Source: Sediminibacterium sp. (GTDB lineage: Bacteria > Bacteroidota > Bacteroidia > Chitinophagales > Chitinophagaceae). From it: a stretch of 64,000 bases of DNA. The position numbers were made by a program, and so were the translations under genes. Location: contig JAFWCB010000007.1 in the NCBI GenBank assembly GCA_017537025.1, positions 62,001-126,000 on the forward strand, given 5' to 3'. Shown one piece after another: positions 24,714 through 34,100 of the stretch (position 1 is the stretch's first letter; the number at the start of each line of letters is the position of its first letter). The notes beneath the pieces were generated by a model that had not been told where the DNA came from, ran no database searches, and was given only the letters and a program-made list of their open reading frames with translations.

Positions 24714-25604
24714 TTATTTAGGAATAATGATCGTTTTATATTGAGAGGAATAGCCGCAAAAAGCACCTAATGCCCCATTATCGATATTACCAATAACAAC
24801 ACCGGGAGATGAAAAAGGATTACCATTGGATTGATAACTAAATTCCCAGGTTTGCCAAAAATCAAAACTGGCTTTATCTATATTGCTAAACTTCACGGTT
24901 ACCGTATCTCCCCGTTTAAAAAAACCATAATTGTCTCTTTCTAGAACTTGATTCTTATCAACACCCCTATCTACACTTACAGTATATGTTTTGCCATCGA
25001 TGATGGCATCATCAAATACACTGTTATATCCGGCATAAAAAGGCTTACTATTCACTTTTGTAAAATAGCGAATATAATTCCCTAATCCGGGTGGATCTGT
25101 TACAGTTGCCATCAATACCACAAAGCTATCTGTAGCGGGACGGTTTGGCACTTTTTTCCAAAATAAAGAATCTATTTTCTTCACTAATGGTGGAATACTG
25201 GTTTTGCCTGTATATGTAGTACCATTCCACTCAATCTTTAATAGATAATTCTTTCCTTCCGCACCAATGATGGCCGTACCGGGGTTTGCAATATCATTGG
25301 AATAATATAAAAGCCTTTCGTTATTACTCGTCCGCACATCATAAAAACGCAATTGATGAGTAAGCGCACCATCGCTAACGGTTACTTTAGCATCTTTGAT
25401 AAAGGAAGCATATAAGGTTGCCGTATCTATGTTAGAAAAAAAACCAAGAGAAGTAGACAATAATACGACCGGTGGTTGTCCTGCCTCTATCTGTCCATCC
25501 ACAACGAGTTTAGTAGATTGCGTATTCGGTCGAATATCGATTGTTTTTTCGCAGCCAATGCCAAAGATTATCACACTAAAAAGATAAATAAATCGCTTCC
25601 ACAT
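24714..25604 (-). CDS. DUF4249 family lipoprotein
   Basis: 296 residues. The signal peptide ends with lipobox FGIGC, so it is a lipoprotein. The body begins STKLVVDGQIEAGQPPVVLLS and contains FIKDAKVTVSDG, matching DUF4249, a Bacteroidota beta-rich outer-membrane family. DUF4249 genes are normally adjacent to a TonB-dependent receptor. None is next to this one, so it is an orphan copy flanked by rpoD and trxB. A good promoter box lies just upstream and a terminator separates it from rpoD, so it is its own unit. Confidence 0.82.
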   Translation of the reverse strand: MWKRFIYLFSVIIFGIGCEKTIDIRPNTQSTKLVVDGQIEAGQPPVVLLSTSLGFFSNIDTATLYASFIKDAKVTVSDGALTHQLRFYDVRTSNNERLLYYSNDIANPGTAIIGAEGKNYLLKIEWNGTTYTGKTSIPPLVKKIDSLFWKKVPNRPATDSFVVLMATVTDPPGLGNYIRYFTKVNSKPFYAGYNSVFDDAIIDGKTYTVSVDRGVDKNQVLERDNYGFFKRGDTVTVKFSNIDKASFDFWQTWEFSYQSNGNPFSSPGVVIGNIDNGALGAFCGYSSQYKTIIIPK

Positions 25605-25611
25605 ACTGATA

Positions 25612-25619
25612 CAAAGATA
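25612..25619 (-). promoter_or_regulatory. -7 box TATCTTTG for the DUF4249 gene
   Basis: A perfect match to the Bacteroidota TAnnTTTG -7 element on the minus strand, 8 bases from the start codon at 25604. It sits immediately after the rpoD terminator. Confidence 0.6.
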
Positions 25620-25626
25620 CGAACAT

Positions 25627-25656
25627 AAAAAAACCCCGGCCGATACGCCGAGGTTA
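25627..25656 (-). terminator. Rho-independent terminator of rpoD
   Basis: On the minus strand a G+C-rich stem (arms 25647-25653 and 25634-25640, 7 pairs with one G-U, 6-base loop) is followed by seven T residues. The wobble pair would be a mismatch on the plus strand, so it is directional and fits the end of rpoD. Confidence 0.75.
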
Positions 25657-25692
25657 TTATTGTTAAATTATTTTAACTCATGAAACTGATTA

Positions 25693-26550
25693 TTAACCCA
25701 AGTAAGCTTTCAACGCATTGCTATATCTGGCTTTTTGCAATCTCTTGATCGCACGCTCTTTAATTTGACGAATACGTTCTTTAGTAAGATCGTATTTCAT
25801 ACCAATTTGTTCTATCGTTACACCATTCTCTCCATCTAATCCAAAATAAGCGTTCACAATTTCAGCTTCACGCGGACTCAAACTCTTTAATACCCTGCGA
25901 ATTTCTTCGCGTAAAGAATCTTTCATCACATCATCATCTGTATCATCAGAACCCTCCAGTAAATCGCCCATAGCCACATCTTCTGCTTCATGAACAGGTG
26001 CGTCTAAAGAAGTATGACGGGTATTACTTTGAAAAATATTATTGATCTCTGTTTCGCTCATTTCCAAAATCTCAGCAAGTTCTTCGGTAGATGGCTCACG
26101 CTCATGCTCCTGCTCAAATGCCATATAGGCTTTATTAGCCTTATTGTAGGTACCAATCTTATTCTGAGGTAAACGTACCAAACGACCTTGTTCGGCCAAA
26201 GCCTGTAGTATGCTCTGACGAATCCACCATACTGCATAAGATATAAACTTAAAACCCTTGGTTTCATCGAAACGCTGAGCAGCTTTTATCAAACCCAAAT
26301 TTCCCTCATTGATCAAATCACTTAAAGATAAACCCTGGTGTTGGTATTGTTTGGCCACCGATACCACGAAACGAAGATTGGCCTGAACCAGTTTATCTAA
26401 TGCACGCTGGTCGCCCATTTTGATCTTCTGCGCAAGGGTTGTTTCCTCCTCAGGAGTGATCATCGGGATCTTTGAAATTTCCTGTAAGTATTTCTCTACG
26501 GCTTGCGAATCTCTGTTGGTAATCTGGGTAGCGATCTTGAGTTGCCTCAT
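25693..26550 (-). CDS. rpoD: Primary RNA polymerase sigma factor (RpoD/SigA, sigma-70 group 1)
   Basis: 285 residues, the short form typical of Bacteroidota, lacking region 1.1. Region 1.2 begins DSQAVEKYLQEISKIPMITP. Region 2 has ANLRFVVSVAKQYQHQGLSL and the core/-10 recognition helix KFISYAVWWIRQSILQALAE. Region 3 follows, then region 4.2 with TKERIRQIKERAIKRLQ binding the -33 element. It directs transcription from TAnnTTTG-type promoters, several of which are visible in this window. Its own upstream region contains a TATCTTTA box. Downstream lies a strong terminator. Confidence 0.96.
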   Translation of the reverse strand: MRQLKIATQITNRDSQAVEKYLQEISKIPMITPEEETTLAQKIKMGDQRALDKLVQANLRFVVSVAKQYQHQGLSLSDLINEGNLGLIKAAQRFDETKGFKFISYAVWWIRQSILQALAEQGRLVRLPQNKIGTYNKANKAYMAFEQEHEREPSTEELAEILEMSETEINNIFQSNTRHTSLDAPVHEAEDVAMGDLLEGSDDTDDDVMKDSLREEIRRVLKSLSPREAEIVNAYFGLDGENGVTIEQIGMKYDLTKERIRQIKERAIKRLQKARYSNALKAYLG

Positions 26551-26568
26551 GTTTTGTAATATTGCTTT

Positions 26569-26576
26569 TAAAGATA
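26569..26576 (-). promoter_or_regulatory. Candidate -7 box TATCTTTA for rpoD
   Basis: A one-mismatch TAnnTTTG box on the minus strand, 18 bases upstream of the rpoD start, in the divergent region shared with the threonine aldolase gene. Confidence 0.5.
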
Positions 26577-26724
26577 ACGAGAATTAGACCCTAAATGTTT
26601 CATTCATGCTGCAATCAGGAATCTTAAATTTTTCATATTGAAACGTGCAAAGTTACTATTTTACAACGGATTTACCCAGTATATGTGGATAAATCCGGTA
26701 TAACCTATACAAAAAACGAATACA

Positions 26725-27738
26725 ATGATAGATTTCCGGTCGGATACCCTTACAAAACCTACAAAACCCATGTTAGCAGCCATGTACGATGCCCCACTGG
26801 GTGATGATGTATTTGGGGAAGACCCCTCTATTAATACCCTTGAGCAATATGCAGCTACCCTTTTTGGAATGGAAGCGGCCATATTCTGTGCCAGCGGTAC
26901 CATGACCAACCAAATTGGTATCCGGTGCCATACCCAGCCGGGTGATGAAGTGATCTGCGATCAGCTTTCCCATATCTATCTCTATGAAGGCGGTGGTATA
27001 GCCAGTAATTCAGGAGCTTCTGTGAGGCTGATTCAAGGTGATAGAGGTAGAATACGTGCCGAACAGGTAAAAGCAGCTATTAATAATGAAGATATCCATA
27101 AGCCCGTTAGCACTTTAGTAGCTCTTGAAAATACGGCTAATAGAGGCGGCGGAAGTTGTTATGATTTCACTGATATTCAATCAATTAAAGAAATTTGTTC
27201 CACTAATGGTTTAAAATTGCATCTGGATGGTGCCCGTTTATTCAATGCATTAGTTGCCAAAAATGAAACACCAAAACAATACGGTGAGGTTTTCGATAGT
27301 ATTTCGATTTGCTTGAGCAAAGGTTTAGGTGCGCCGGTAGGTAGTTTATTATTAGGCAAAAAAGACTATATCAAAAAAGCAAGAAGGGTGCGCAAAGTTT
27401 TTGGCGGCGGTATGCGTCAGGCAGGAATGTTAGCAGCAGCCGGACAATTTGCCCTCGAGCATCAGGTAGAGAGATTGAAACAGGATCATGATCATGCACA
27501 ACTTATTGCAAACGCATTGGCTAAAAAAGATTTTGTTGGAGATATGCTTCCTGTTGAAACCAATATTATTTTATTTGAAGTTAGCGGAAGATTTACAGCC
27601 CCTTCCTTGGTGGCTGCTTTAAAAGAGAAAGGAATAGCCACCATTGCCATGACGCCAACACAAGTAAGGATAGTACTTCATTTAGATATCACGGAGATAA
27701 TGGTGGAACAAACCATATCTGTTATTGAATCACTATAA
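26725..27738 (+). CDS. ltaE: Low-specificity L-threonine aldolase
   Basis: 337 residues, a PLP-dependent fold-type I enzyme cleaving threonine or allo-threonine to glycine and acetaldehyde. It starts MIDFRSDTLTKPTKPM as homologues do. H83 in QLSHIYLYEGGG is the ring-stacking residue, the Asp in LHLDGARLFNA (near 168) contacts the pyridine nitrogen, and K199 in CLSKGLGAPVGS forms the Schiff base. It is divergent from rpoD and followed after 45 bases by pgi, which has its own promoter box. Confidence 0.94.
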   Translation: MIDFRSDTLTKPTKPMLAAMYDAPLGDDVFGEDPSINTLEQYAATLFGMEAAIFCASGTMTNQIGIRCHTQPGDEVICDQLSHIYLYEGGGIASNSGASVRLIQGDRGRIRAEQVKAAINNEDIHKPVSTLVALENTANRGGGSCYDFTDIQSIKEICSTNGLKLHLDGARLFNALVAKNETPKQYGEVFDSISICLSKGLGAPVGSLLLGKKDYIKKARRVRKVFGGGMRQAGMLAAAGQFALEHQVERLKQDHDHAQLIANALAKKDFVGDMLPVETNIILFEVSGRFTAPSLVAALKEKGIATIAMTPTQVRIVLHLDITEIMVEQTISVIESL

Positions 27739-27745
27739 AATTGAA

Positions 27746-27753
27746 TATCTTCA
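27746..27753 (+). promoter_or_regulatory. Candidate -7 box TATCTTCA for pgi
   Basis: A near-consensus -7 element with a TTG about 19 bases upstream (27725-27727), a plausible -33. It lies 30 bases before the pgi start. Confidence 0.5.
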
Positions 27754-27783
27754 CGCTCCAAAACAATGTTAGTTAGCTGAACT

Positions 27784-29445
27784 ATGTTACCTAGAATTAA
27801 TCCAACGAGTACACAGGCCTGGTTTTTATTAAAGAAGCATTATGAAGATGAAATGAGTCGCAAACACATGCGCGATTTATTTGCTCAAGATCCTGAACGT
27901 TTTAAACGATTCTCACTTTGTTTAGAGGGTCTTGTTTTTGATTATTCGAAGAATATCATCAATGCAAAAACTCTCCAATTGCTTTTACAATTAGCAGAGG
28001 AATGCCATATCAAAGAAGCCATTCACGATATGTTTGCCGGTATTAAAATCAATGAAACCGAGCAGCGTGCCGTATTACATACTGCCCTTCGCAATTTTTC
28101 CGATACCCCTATTTTGGTGGAAGGAAAAGATATCATGCCCAAAATCAGAAAGGTGCTAAACCAGATGAAAGGGTTTTGCGATAAACTGCACACCGGTAAA
28201 TGGAAGGGGTATACAGGAAGAAAAATAACTACCATCGTAAACATAGGTATTGGTGGAAGCGATTTAGGTCCGGTTATGGTTACCGAAGCCCTACGCCCCT
28301 ATTGGGTGGATGGTATCAACACTTTTTTTGTAAGTAATATTGATGGTACACATATTGCCGAAACATTAAAGAAATGTAACCCTGAAGAAACGCTGTTTCT
28401 GATTGCTTCTAAAACATTTACAACGCAAGAAACCATGACGAATGCACATACTGCACGAGCTTGGTTTTTAGAACATGCAAAAGATGAAAAAGAAATTGCC
28501 AAACATTTTGCTGCCCTCAGTACCAATGAAGCATTGGTAACAGCTTTTGGAATTGATAAAGCCAATATGTTTGAATTTTGGGATTGGGTTGGTGGAAGAT
28601 ATTCTTTATGGAGTGCTATTGGTTTATCGATCGCTCTTACTATTGGCTACGATCATTTTGAGGAATTGTTACGCGGCGCCGAAGGCGCCGATATCCACTT
28701 CCGAACAGAGAAAATGGATAAAAATATTCCGGTACTGATGGCATTATTGGGTATCTGGTATACTAATTTCTTCGGTGCCCAAAGCGAAGCTATCTTACCA
28801 TACGATCAATACCTGCACCGATTTGCTGCTTATTTTCAACAAGGTAATATGGAAAGCAATGGGAAGAGTGTAGACCGCAGCGGCAACCCCGTAAATTATG
28901 CTACAGGTCCTGTTATTTGGGGCGAACCCGGCACAAATGGTCAGCACGCTTTCTACCAACTCATCCACCAGGGTACCCTGCTCATTCCCTGCGATTTTAT
29001 TGCACCGGCAATAAGTCATAACCCTGTCGGCGATCACCATACCAAATTACTTTCTAACTTTTTTGCACAAACAGAAGCCCTCATGAATGGCAAAACAGAA
29101 AATGAAGTGAAAGTAGAACTCATGAAGGTCGGCAAGTCGGAAGAAGAAATAAAAAAGCTTGCCCCTTTTAAAGTATTTGAAGGTAATAAGCCCACTAACT
29201 CCTTCCTCCTAAAAAAAATCGACCCATTTTCTTTAGGTATGCTCATCGCTTTATATGAACATAAAATTTTTGTACAAGGTGTGATCTGGAATATTTTTAG
29301 TTTCGATCAATGGGGCGTTGAATTAGGCAAACAATTAGCAAACGCTATACTTCCGGAGTTAATAACCGACGATAAAATAACGTCTCACGATAGCTCTACC
29401 AATGAGCTGATCAATATCTATAAAACATTTAGAAACCAAGCATGA
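27784..29445 (+). CDS. pgi: Glucose-6-phosphate isomerase
   Basis: 553 residues, close to the 549 of E. coli Pgi. Both signatures are present: [18 protein letters not shown] near residue 262 and the C-terminal [20 protein letters not shown]. The catalytic His/Glu region reads [16 protein letters not shown], and the sugar-phosphate site [11 protein letters not shown] is around residue 156. It interconverts glucose-6-phosphate and fructose-6-phosphate in glycolysis. It overlaps the following acetyltransferase gene by 4 bases (ATGA). Confidence 0.97.
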   Translation: MLPRINPTSTQAWFLLKKHYEDEMSRKHMRDLFAQDPERFKRFSLCLEGLVFDYSKNIINAKTLQLLLQLAEECHIKEAIHDMFAGIKINETEQRAVLHTALRNFSDTPILVEGKDIMPKIRKVLNQMKGFCDKLHTGKWKGYTGRKITTIVNIGIGGSDLGPVMVTEALRPYWVDGINTFFVSNIDGTHIAETLKKCNPEETLFLIASKTFTTQETMTNAHTARAWFLEHAKDEKEIAKHFAALSTNEALVTAFGIDKANMFEFWDWVGGRYSLWSAIGLSIALTIGYDHFEELLRGAEGADIHFRTEKMDKNIPVLMALLGIWYTNFFGAQSEAILPYDQYLHRFAAYFQQGNMESNGKSVDRSGNPVNYATGPVIWGEPGTNGQHAFYQLIHQGTLLIPCDFIAPAISHNPVGDHHTKLLSNFFAQTEALMNGKTENEVKVELMKVGKSEEEIKKLAPFKVFEGNKPTNSFLLKKIDPFSLGMLIALYEHKIFVQGVIWNIFSFDQWGVELGKQLANAILPELITDDKITSHDSSTNELINIYKTFRNQA

Positions 29446-29933
29446 TAGCAGGGGTTCAAATAAGGCCGATTGCACTGGCTGATAACAAAGCCATGGCAAC
29501 CATAATCAGAACTGCATTAACCGAATTCGGAGCCAATAAACCGGGTACCGTCTTTTATGATGATACTACCGATCATCTCTATGAATTATTTCAATCCACT
29601 CCACTCAGTGCCTATTTTGTGGCTGAAAAAAATGGAGAATTGATCGGCGGTGCCGGCATATTCCCTACTGAAGGCCTGCCTGCAAATACCTGCGAACTGG
29701 TAAAAATGTATCTCCATAAATCCGCCAGGGGCATGGGCTTGGGAAGATATATGATCGATCAATGTATACTCACCGCTAAAGAAAAAGGCTTTACCCAAAT
29801 ATATTTGGAAACCATGCCCGAACTCAAAAAAGCAGTATCTGTTTATGAGAAATTCGGGTTTCATTATCTCAATCGTCCGATGGGAAATTCCGGACACAAT
29901 GGCTGCGATATTTGGATGCTCCGAGAACTGTAA
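29442..29933 (+). CDS. GNAT family N-acetyltransferase
   Basis: 163 residues, a single GNAT domain. The acetyl-CoA pyrophosphate loop is in [15 protein letters not shown], and the C-terminal [13 protein letters not shown] is the usual terminal motif. Acceptor substrate unknown. It is translationally coupled to pgi through a 4-base overlap, and its stop is 3 bases from the convergent porV stop. Confidence 0.88.
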   Translation: MIAGVQIRPIALADNKAMATIIRTALTEFGANKPGTVFYDDTTDHLYELFQSTPLSAYFVAEKNGELIGGAGIFPTEGLPANTCELVKMYLHKSARGMGLGRYMIDQCILTAKEKGFTQIYLETMPELKKAVSVYEKFGFHYLNRPMGNSGHNGCDIWMLREL

Positions 29934-29936
29934 TTA

Positions 29937-31049
29937 TTACTCAAACACGATCCCTAATCTAATTGTATTGTTCAATACATTTCTGTTACTATTCGCAGCA
30001 GGTACTAAATACGATATATGTACTCCTCCTCCTTTAAAGTAGGCACTTAACCCCATCGTAAAATACTTTCTATTTCCTCTTATCTGATCTTCCGTATAGT
30101 ATCCCATTCTAGCCCCAAACTTATGATCATACATATACTCCGCTCCAATTGAGTATGCTAATGATTTAAATAACCCACTCCCATCACTAAAACTATTAAA
30201 CCAACTTGCTACCACCGTCCACTTCCTATACTCCGCCGCATTCAGTGAGTCGGTACTCGCATTGCCCGTTTGATTGGGCCAGGCTGGTACCAATAACTTA
30301 TTGATCTCTATACTCGCTCTGATCTTACTCTTCTCCTCTAATACCCATCCATAACTAGCTCCCACTCCTAAGTTCGCAGGTAAAAAATCCTTATCCGTAC
30401 TGGCTGTTCCCGCATACCCCATCTTGCCTCCTAAATTACTCAAACTCACTCCCCAGTTCCAACCTGCCCCATCCTTATTCTCTCCCTTATAGTAAAACGA
30501 TACATCGCCAGCCAGCGATGAACTCGTTCTCGATAATCCCCCCGATGATGAGCTTGCTCCACCCAAGGCACTATTGATAAACTTTAGTGTTACCCCCACT
30601 CCCATCTTATCATTCAGTTTCCTGTTGTATCCAATACTGATATCCCAATCCCTTGGCTTGAACGATCCCAATGGATCTCCACTTACACTCGTTACATTAA
30701 TCGTACCCTGACTATAATACCTGATACCTCCTGTAATACTCGATACCTCATCTATTTGTTTATAACCACTGGCACTTAAAAGGTATATATCCTTTGCACC
30801 CACTTCTCTAAACCAACTCGTATAGGTTAATTGTCCTGCCATCTTCTTCTCCGCAAATAAACTCTTTGCCCCATTCCAGAAAATACTCGCCGCATCAGGC
30901 GTAGCCGTAATACCTGCATCTCCCATACCCGATGCCCGCGCATCCGCCGCAATACGCAAGTGCGGTACCGCTGTGGTCAGTACACTGTTCTGAGAGAAGA
31001 GAGCCATCGGAGTTAAAACTCCGGCGATATATACTAATATTTTTTTCAT
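29937..31049 (-). CDS. porV: PorV-type T9SS outer-membrane shuttle protein
   Basis: 370 residues. After a signal peptide (ending LFSQ), the mature start AVPHLRIAADARASGMGDAG and the FadL-like 14-strand barrel pattern match PorV/LptO. The C-terminal part AEYMYDHKFGARMGYYTEDQ followed by GNRKYFTMGLSAYF is typical of PorV rather than PorQ. In P. gingivalis PorV binds the C-terminal signal of T9SS substrates and hands them to the attachment complex. It lies directly downstream of a giant type A T9SS substrate. Paralogues of PorV/PorQ are common in this phylum, so it may be a dedicated rather than the general copy. Confidence 0.85.
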   Translation of the reverse strand: MKKILVYIAGVLTPMALFSQNSVLTTAVPHLRIAADARASGMGDAGITATPDAASIFWNGAKSLFAEKKMAGQLTYTSWFREVGAKDIYLLSASGYKQIDEVSSITGGIRYYSQGTINVTSVSGDPLGSFKPRDWDISIGYNRKLNDKMGVGVTLKFINSALGGASSSSGGLSRTSSSLAGDVSFYYKGENKDGAGWNWGVSLSNLGGKMGYAGTASTDKDFLPANLGVGASYGWVLEEKSKIRASIEINKLLVPAWPNQTGNASTDSLNAAEYRKWTVVASWFNSFSDGSGLFKSLAYSIGAEYMYDHKFGARMGYYTEDQIRGNRKYFTMGLSAYFKGGGVHISYLVPAANSNRNVLNNTIRLGIVFE

Positions 31050-31085
31050 CGTCTTTAGCTTGGTTTTTTATTTTAATTCTTGTTT

Positions 31086-31130
31086 CGTCGGATCGTCATA
31101 CGGACTCCCCGTCTCTCCGTCTCACGGACT
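31086..31130. repeat. GTCT/GACGGA-rich degenerate repeat tract
   Basis: A short run of CGGACTC / CCCGTCT-type elements with mixed 7- and 8-base spacing and both orientations, filling most of the gap between porV and the giant gene. It is less regular than the other tracts. Confidence 0.5.
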
Positions 31131-34100
31131 ATTCCTTCACAAACTGCTGATAGGTTACCCCACTACCCTTAATCACAAGCATATACGCTCCTCTTGCCAA
31201 AGCTGCCGTATTGATACGAACAGGGTTTTGTCCGGTGCCCAGTGTTACCGGTATCTCCTGCAATACTTTACCTGCCATATCCGTAAGTTGTAGCGTGATG
31301 CTCTGCGCCCTATCACTCACTATCGAAGCCACCGTATAACTGCTTGCAGGGTTCGGATATAAGGTCGCGATACTACTTGTGGTATATACAAACTCATCAC
31401 TCCATGGGCCTATACAACCACTATTATTACCCTGTACCTGTAATCTGACATTAGCTCTTGGGTTATAGCTTGAACTGCTTACACCACTCACTGTTTGTTG
31501 GCTGCTGGCATTGTACCAAATATTTACGCCACTATAACTACTATTTAAATTACCGCTGAAGTCGCGCGTGATAACCGGTTTTACCGGTGTGCTTAATACT
31601 GGCAGTAATGCTGTTACGGTTCCCAAACAACCAAAACTGTTCGTTACCGCATAGCTAATAGTAGTATTGCCTTGTGATACTGGTGTTACTTGCCCACCAC
31701 TTGCATTAATCGTTGCTACTCCCATATTACTGCTCGACCATACACCACCAGATAAACTATTCGTAAGCGTATAGCCCGATCCGGTACATACTGGACTAGG
31801 TATCGTAATAGCACTTGGTACTGGTAAGGCGTTAACCGTCCATACACTCGCATTACTTGTTACCGGTGCACAGCCTCCTGTTGGCGTTACGATAACAGTA
31901 TAACTGCCTGCATTGGCTGCTGTTAAAGATGGTACTGTATAGGTATTATTCGTAGCTCCATTAATAGCAGTTCCATTGAGTAACCACTGATAACTAAAGT
32001 TCGGAGAACCGGTAGCTGAAACACTAATACTTGCAGAGGTACCTGCACACTGAGTAAGTGTTGTTATTGGTTGAGTGGTTATGGTTGCCGATGCAATTAC
32101 ATTTAATACACCATTGGTATAAGTGATATTATAATTAGTTAAGCCCGTTCCTGTTGCATTACTAATTGTAATCGGGTATGTGTTAATAGCCGCAGTACCA
32201 GTAGCTCCTACGCTACTTAGCGTTACGCTACTTACTGCATCGCTATTTAATAAACCACTTACACTATATCCATTAGCCGGTAAGCTTAAGTTCAATCCAA
32301 AACACTTACTCTGATTAGTTGCAGTAATCGTTAATGGTGCAGGGTTTACTGTTAATGTGCCGTTGGTATAAGTAATAGCATAGTTAGTGAGTCCCGTTCC
32401 TGTAGCTGCACTAGGAATAATATTATAGGTGCCAACAGCCGCTGTTGCTGCTGTACCTGTGCTTGATAGCGTTACACCACTTACTGCATCCGAACCAACT
32501 AAACCACTTGTTGTGTAAGCAGTTAAGCTCGCTACCGTTCCATAGGTTTTACTGGTAGCGCTTGCTGTGATAGTTAGTGTAGCTGGGTTTACAGTCAGTG
32601 TTCCATTAGTATATGTGATAGCATAGTTAGTTAGTCCAGTTCCTGTAGCGGCACTTGGTACAATATTATAAGTTCCTATTGCTGCTGTTGCTGCAGTACC
32701 TGTGCTTGATAGTGTTACACTACTTACAGCATCCGAACCAACTAAACCACTTGTTGTGTAAGCAGTTAAGCTCGCTACCGTTCCATAGGTTTTACTGGCA
32801 GCACTCGCTGTGATGGTAAGTGTAGCTGGGTTTACTGTTAGTGTGCCATTAGTATAGGTAATAGCATAGTTAGTTAGTCCCGTTCCTGTAGCTGCACTTG
32901 GTACAATAGTATAAGTTCCTACAGCCGCAGTTGCTGCAGTACCTGTACTTGAAAGTGTTACACTACTTACTGCATCAGCACCAACTAATCCACTTGTTGT
33001 ATATGCCGTTAAGCTCGCTACCGTTCCATAAGTTTTACTGGCAGCGCTAGCCGTGATGGTTAGTGTAGCTTGGTTTACCGTTAATGTGCCATTGGTATAA
33101 GTAATAGCATAGTTAGTTAATCCCGTTCCTGTAGCTCCACTAGGAATAATATTATATGTGCCGACTGCCGCAGCTGCTGCCGTGCCCGTACTTGATAGTG
33201 TTACACTACTTACTGCATCCGAGTTCACCAAGCCACTTGTTGTATACGCCGTTAAGCTCGCTACCGTTCCATAAGTTTTACTGGCAGCACTCGCCGTGAT
33301 GGTTAGTGTAGCTTGGTTTACCGTTAATATGCCATTGGTATAAGTAATAGCATAGTTAGTTAATCCGGTTCCTGTGGCTGCACTTGGAACAATATTATAA
33401 GTTCCTATAGCCGCAGTTGCTGCACTACCCGAGCTTGATAGTGTTATAGCACTTACTGCATCTGTACCAACCAGTCCACTTGTTGTATATGCACTTAATG
33501 TTGCTGCTGTTCCATAAGTTTTACTAGCAGCACTCGCTGTAATCGTTAATGCTTTTGTTCCAACAATTATATTACCTGTTGCATAAGTAATGTTATAGTT
33601 AGTAGCTGTGAATGTTCCACCAGTTGCTGCGCTTGGGGTAACACTGCCAGTATATGTACCAACTGCTGCAGTAGCTGCTGCTCCTGTACCGTAAGCTACT
33701 GTCACAGAGCCAATAGTCTCGCTGTTTTGCAATCCACTCGATATAAAGGCTGTACTGCCTGCTGCCCCTGTTAATGTTGAACCGTATGTTTTATTGGCAG
33801 TACTAGCTGTAATGGTTAATGCAGCTTGACCAACAACAATATTACCTGTTGCATAAGTAATGTTATAGTTAGTAGCTGTGAATGTTCCACCAGTTGCTGC
33901 GCTTGGGGTAACACTGCCTGTATAAGTTCCAACATTTGCTGTAGCTGCAGAACCTGTTCCATAAGCAACCGTTACGGTTCCAATAGTCTCGCTGTTTTGC
34001 AATCCGCTTGATGTAAACGCAGTGCTGCCTGCTGCTCCTGTTAATGTTGAACCGTATGTTTTATTGGCAGTACTAGCTGTAATGGTTAATGCAGCTTGCG

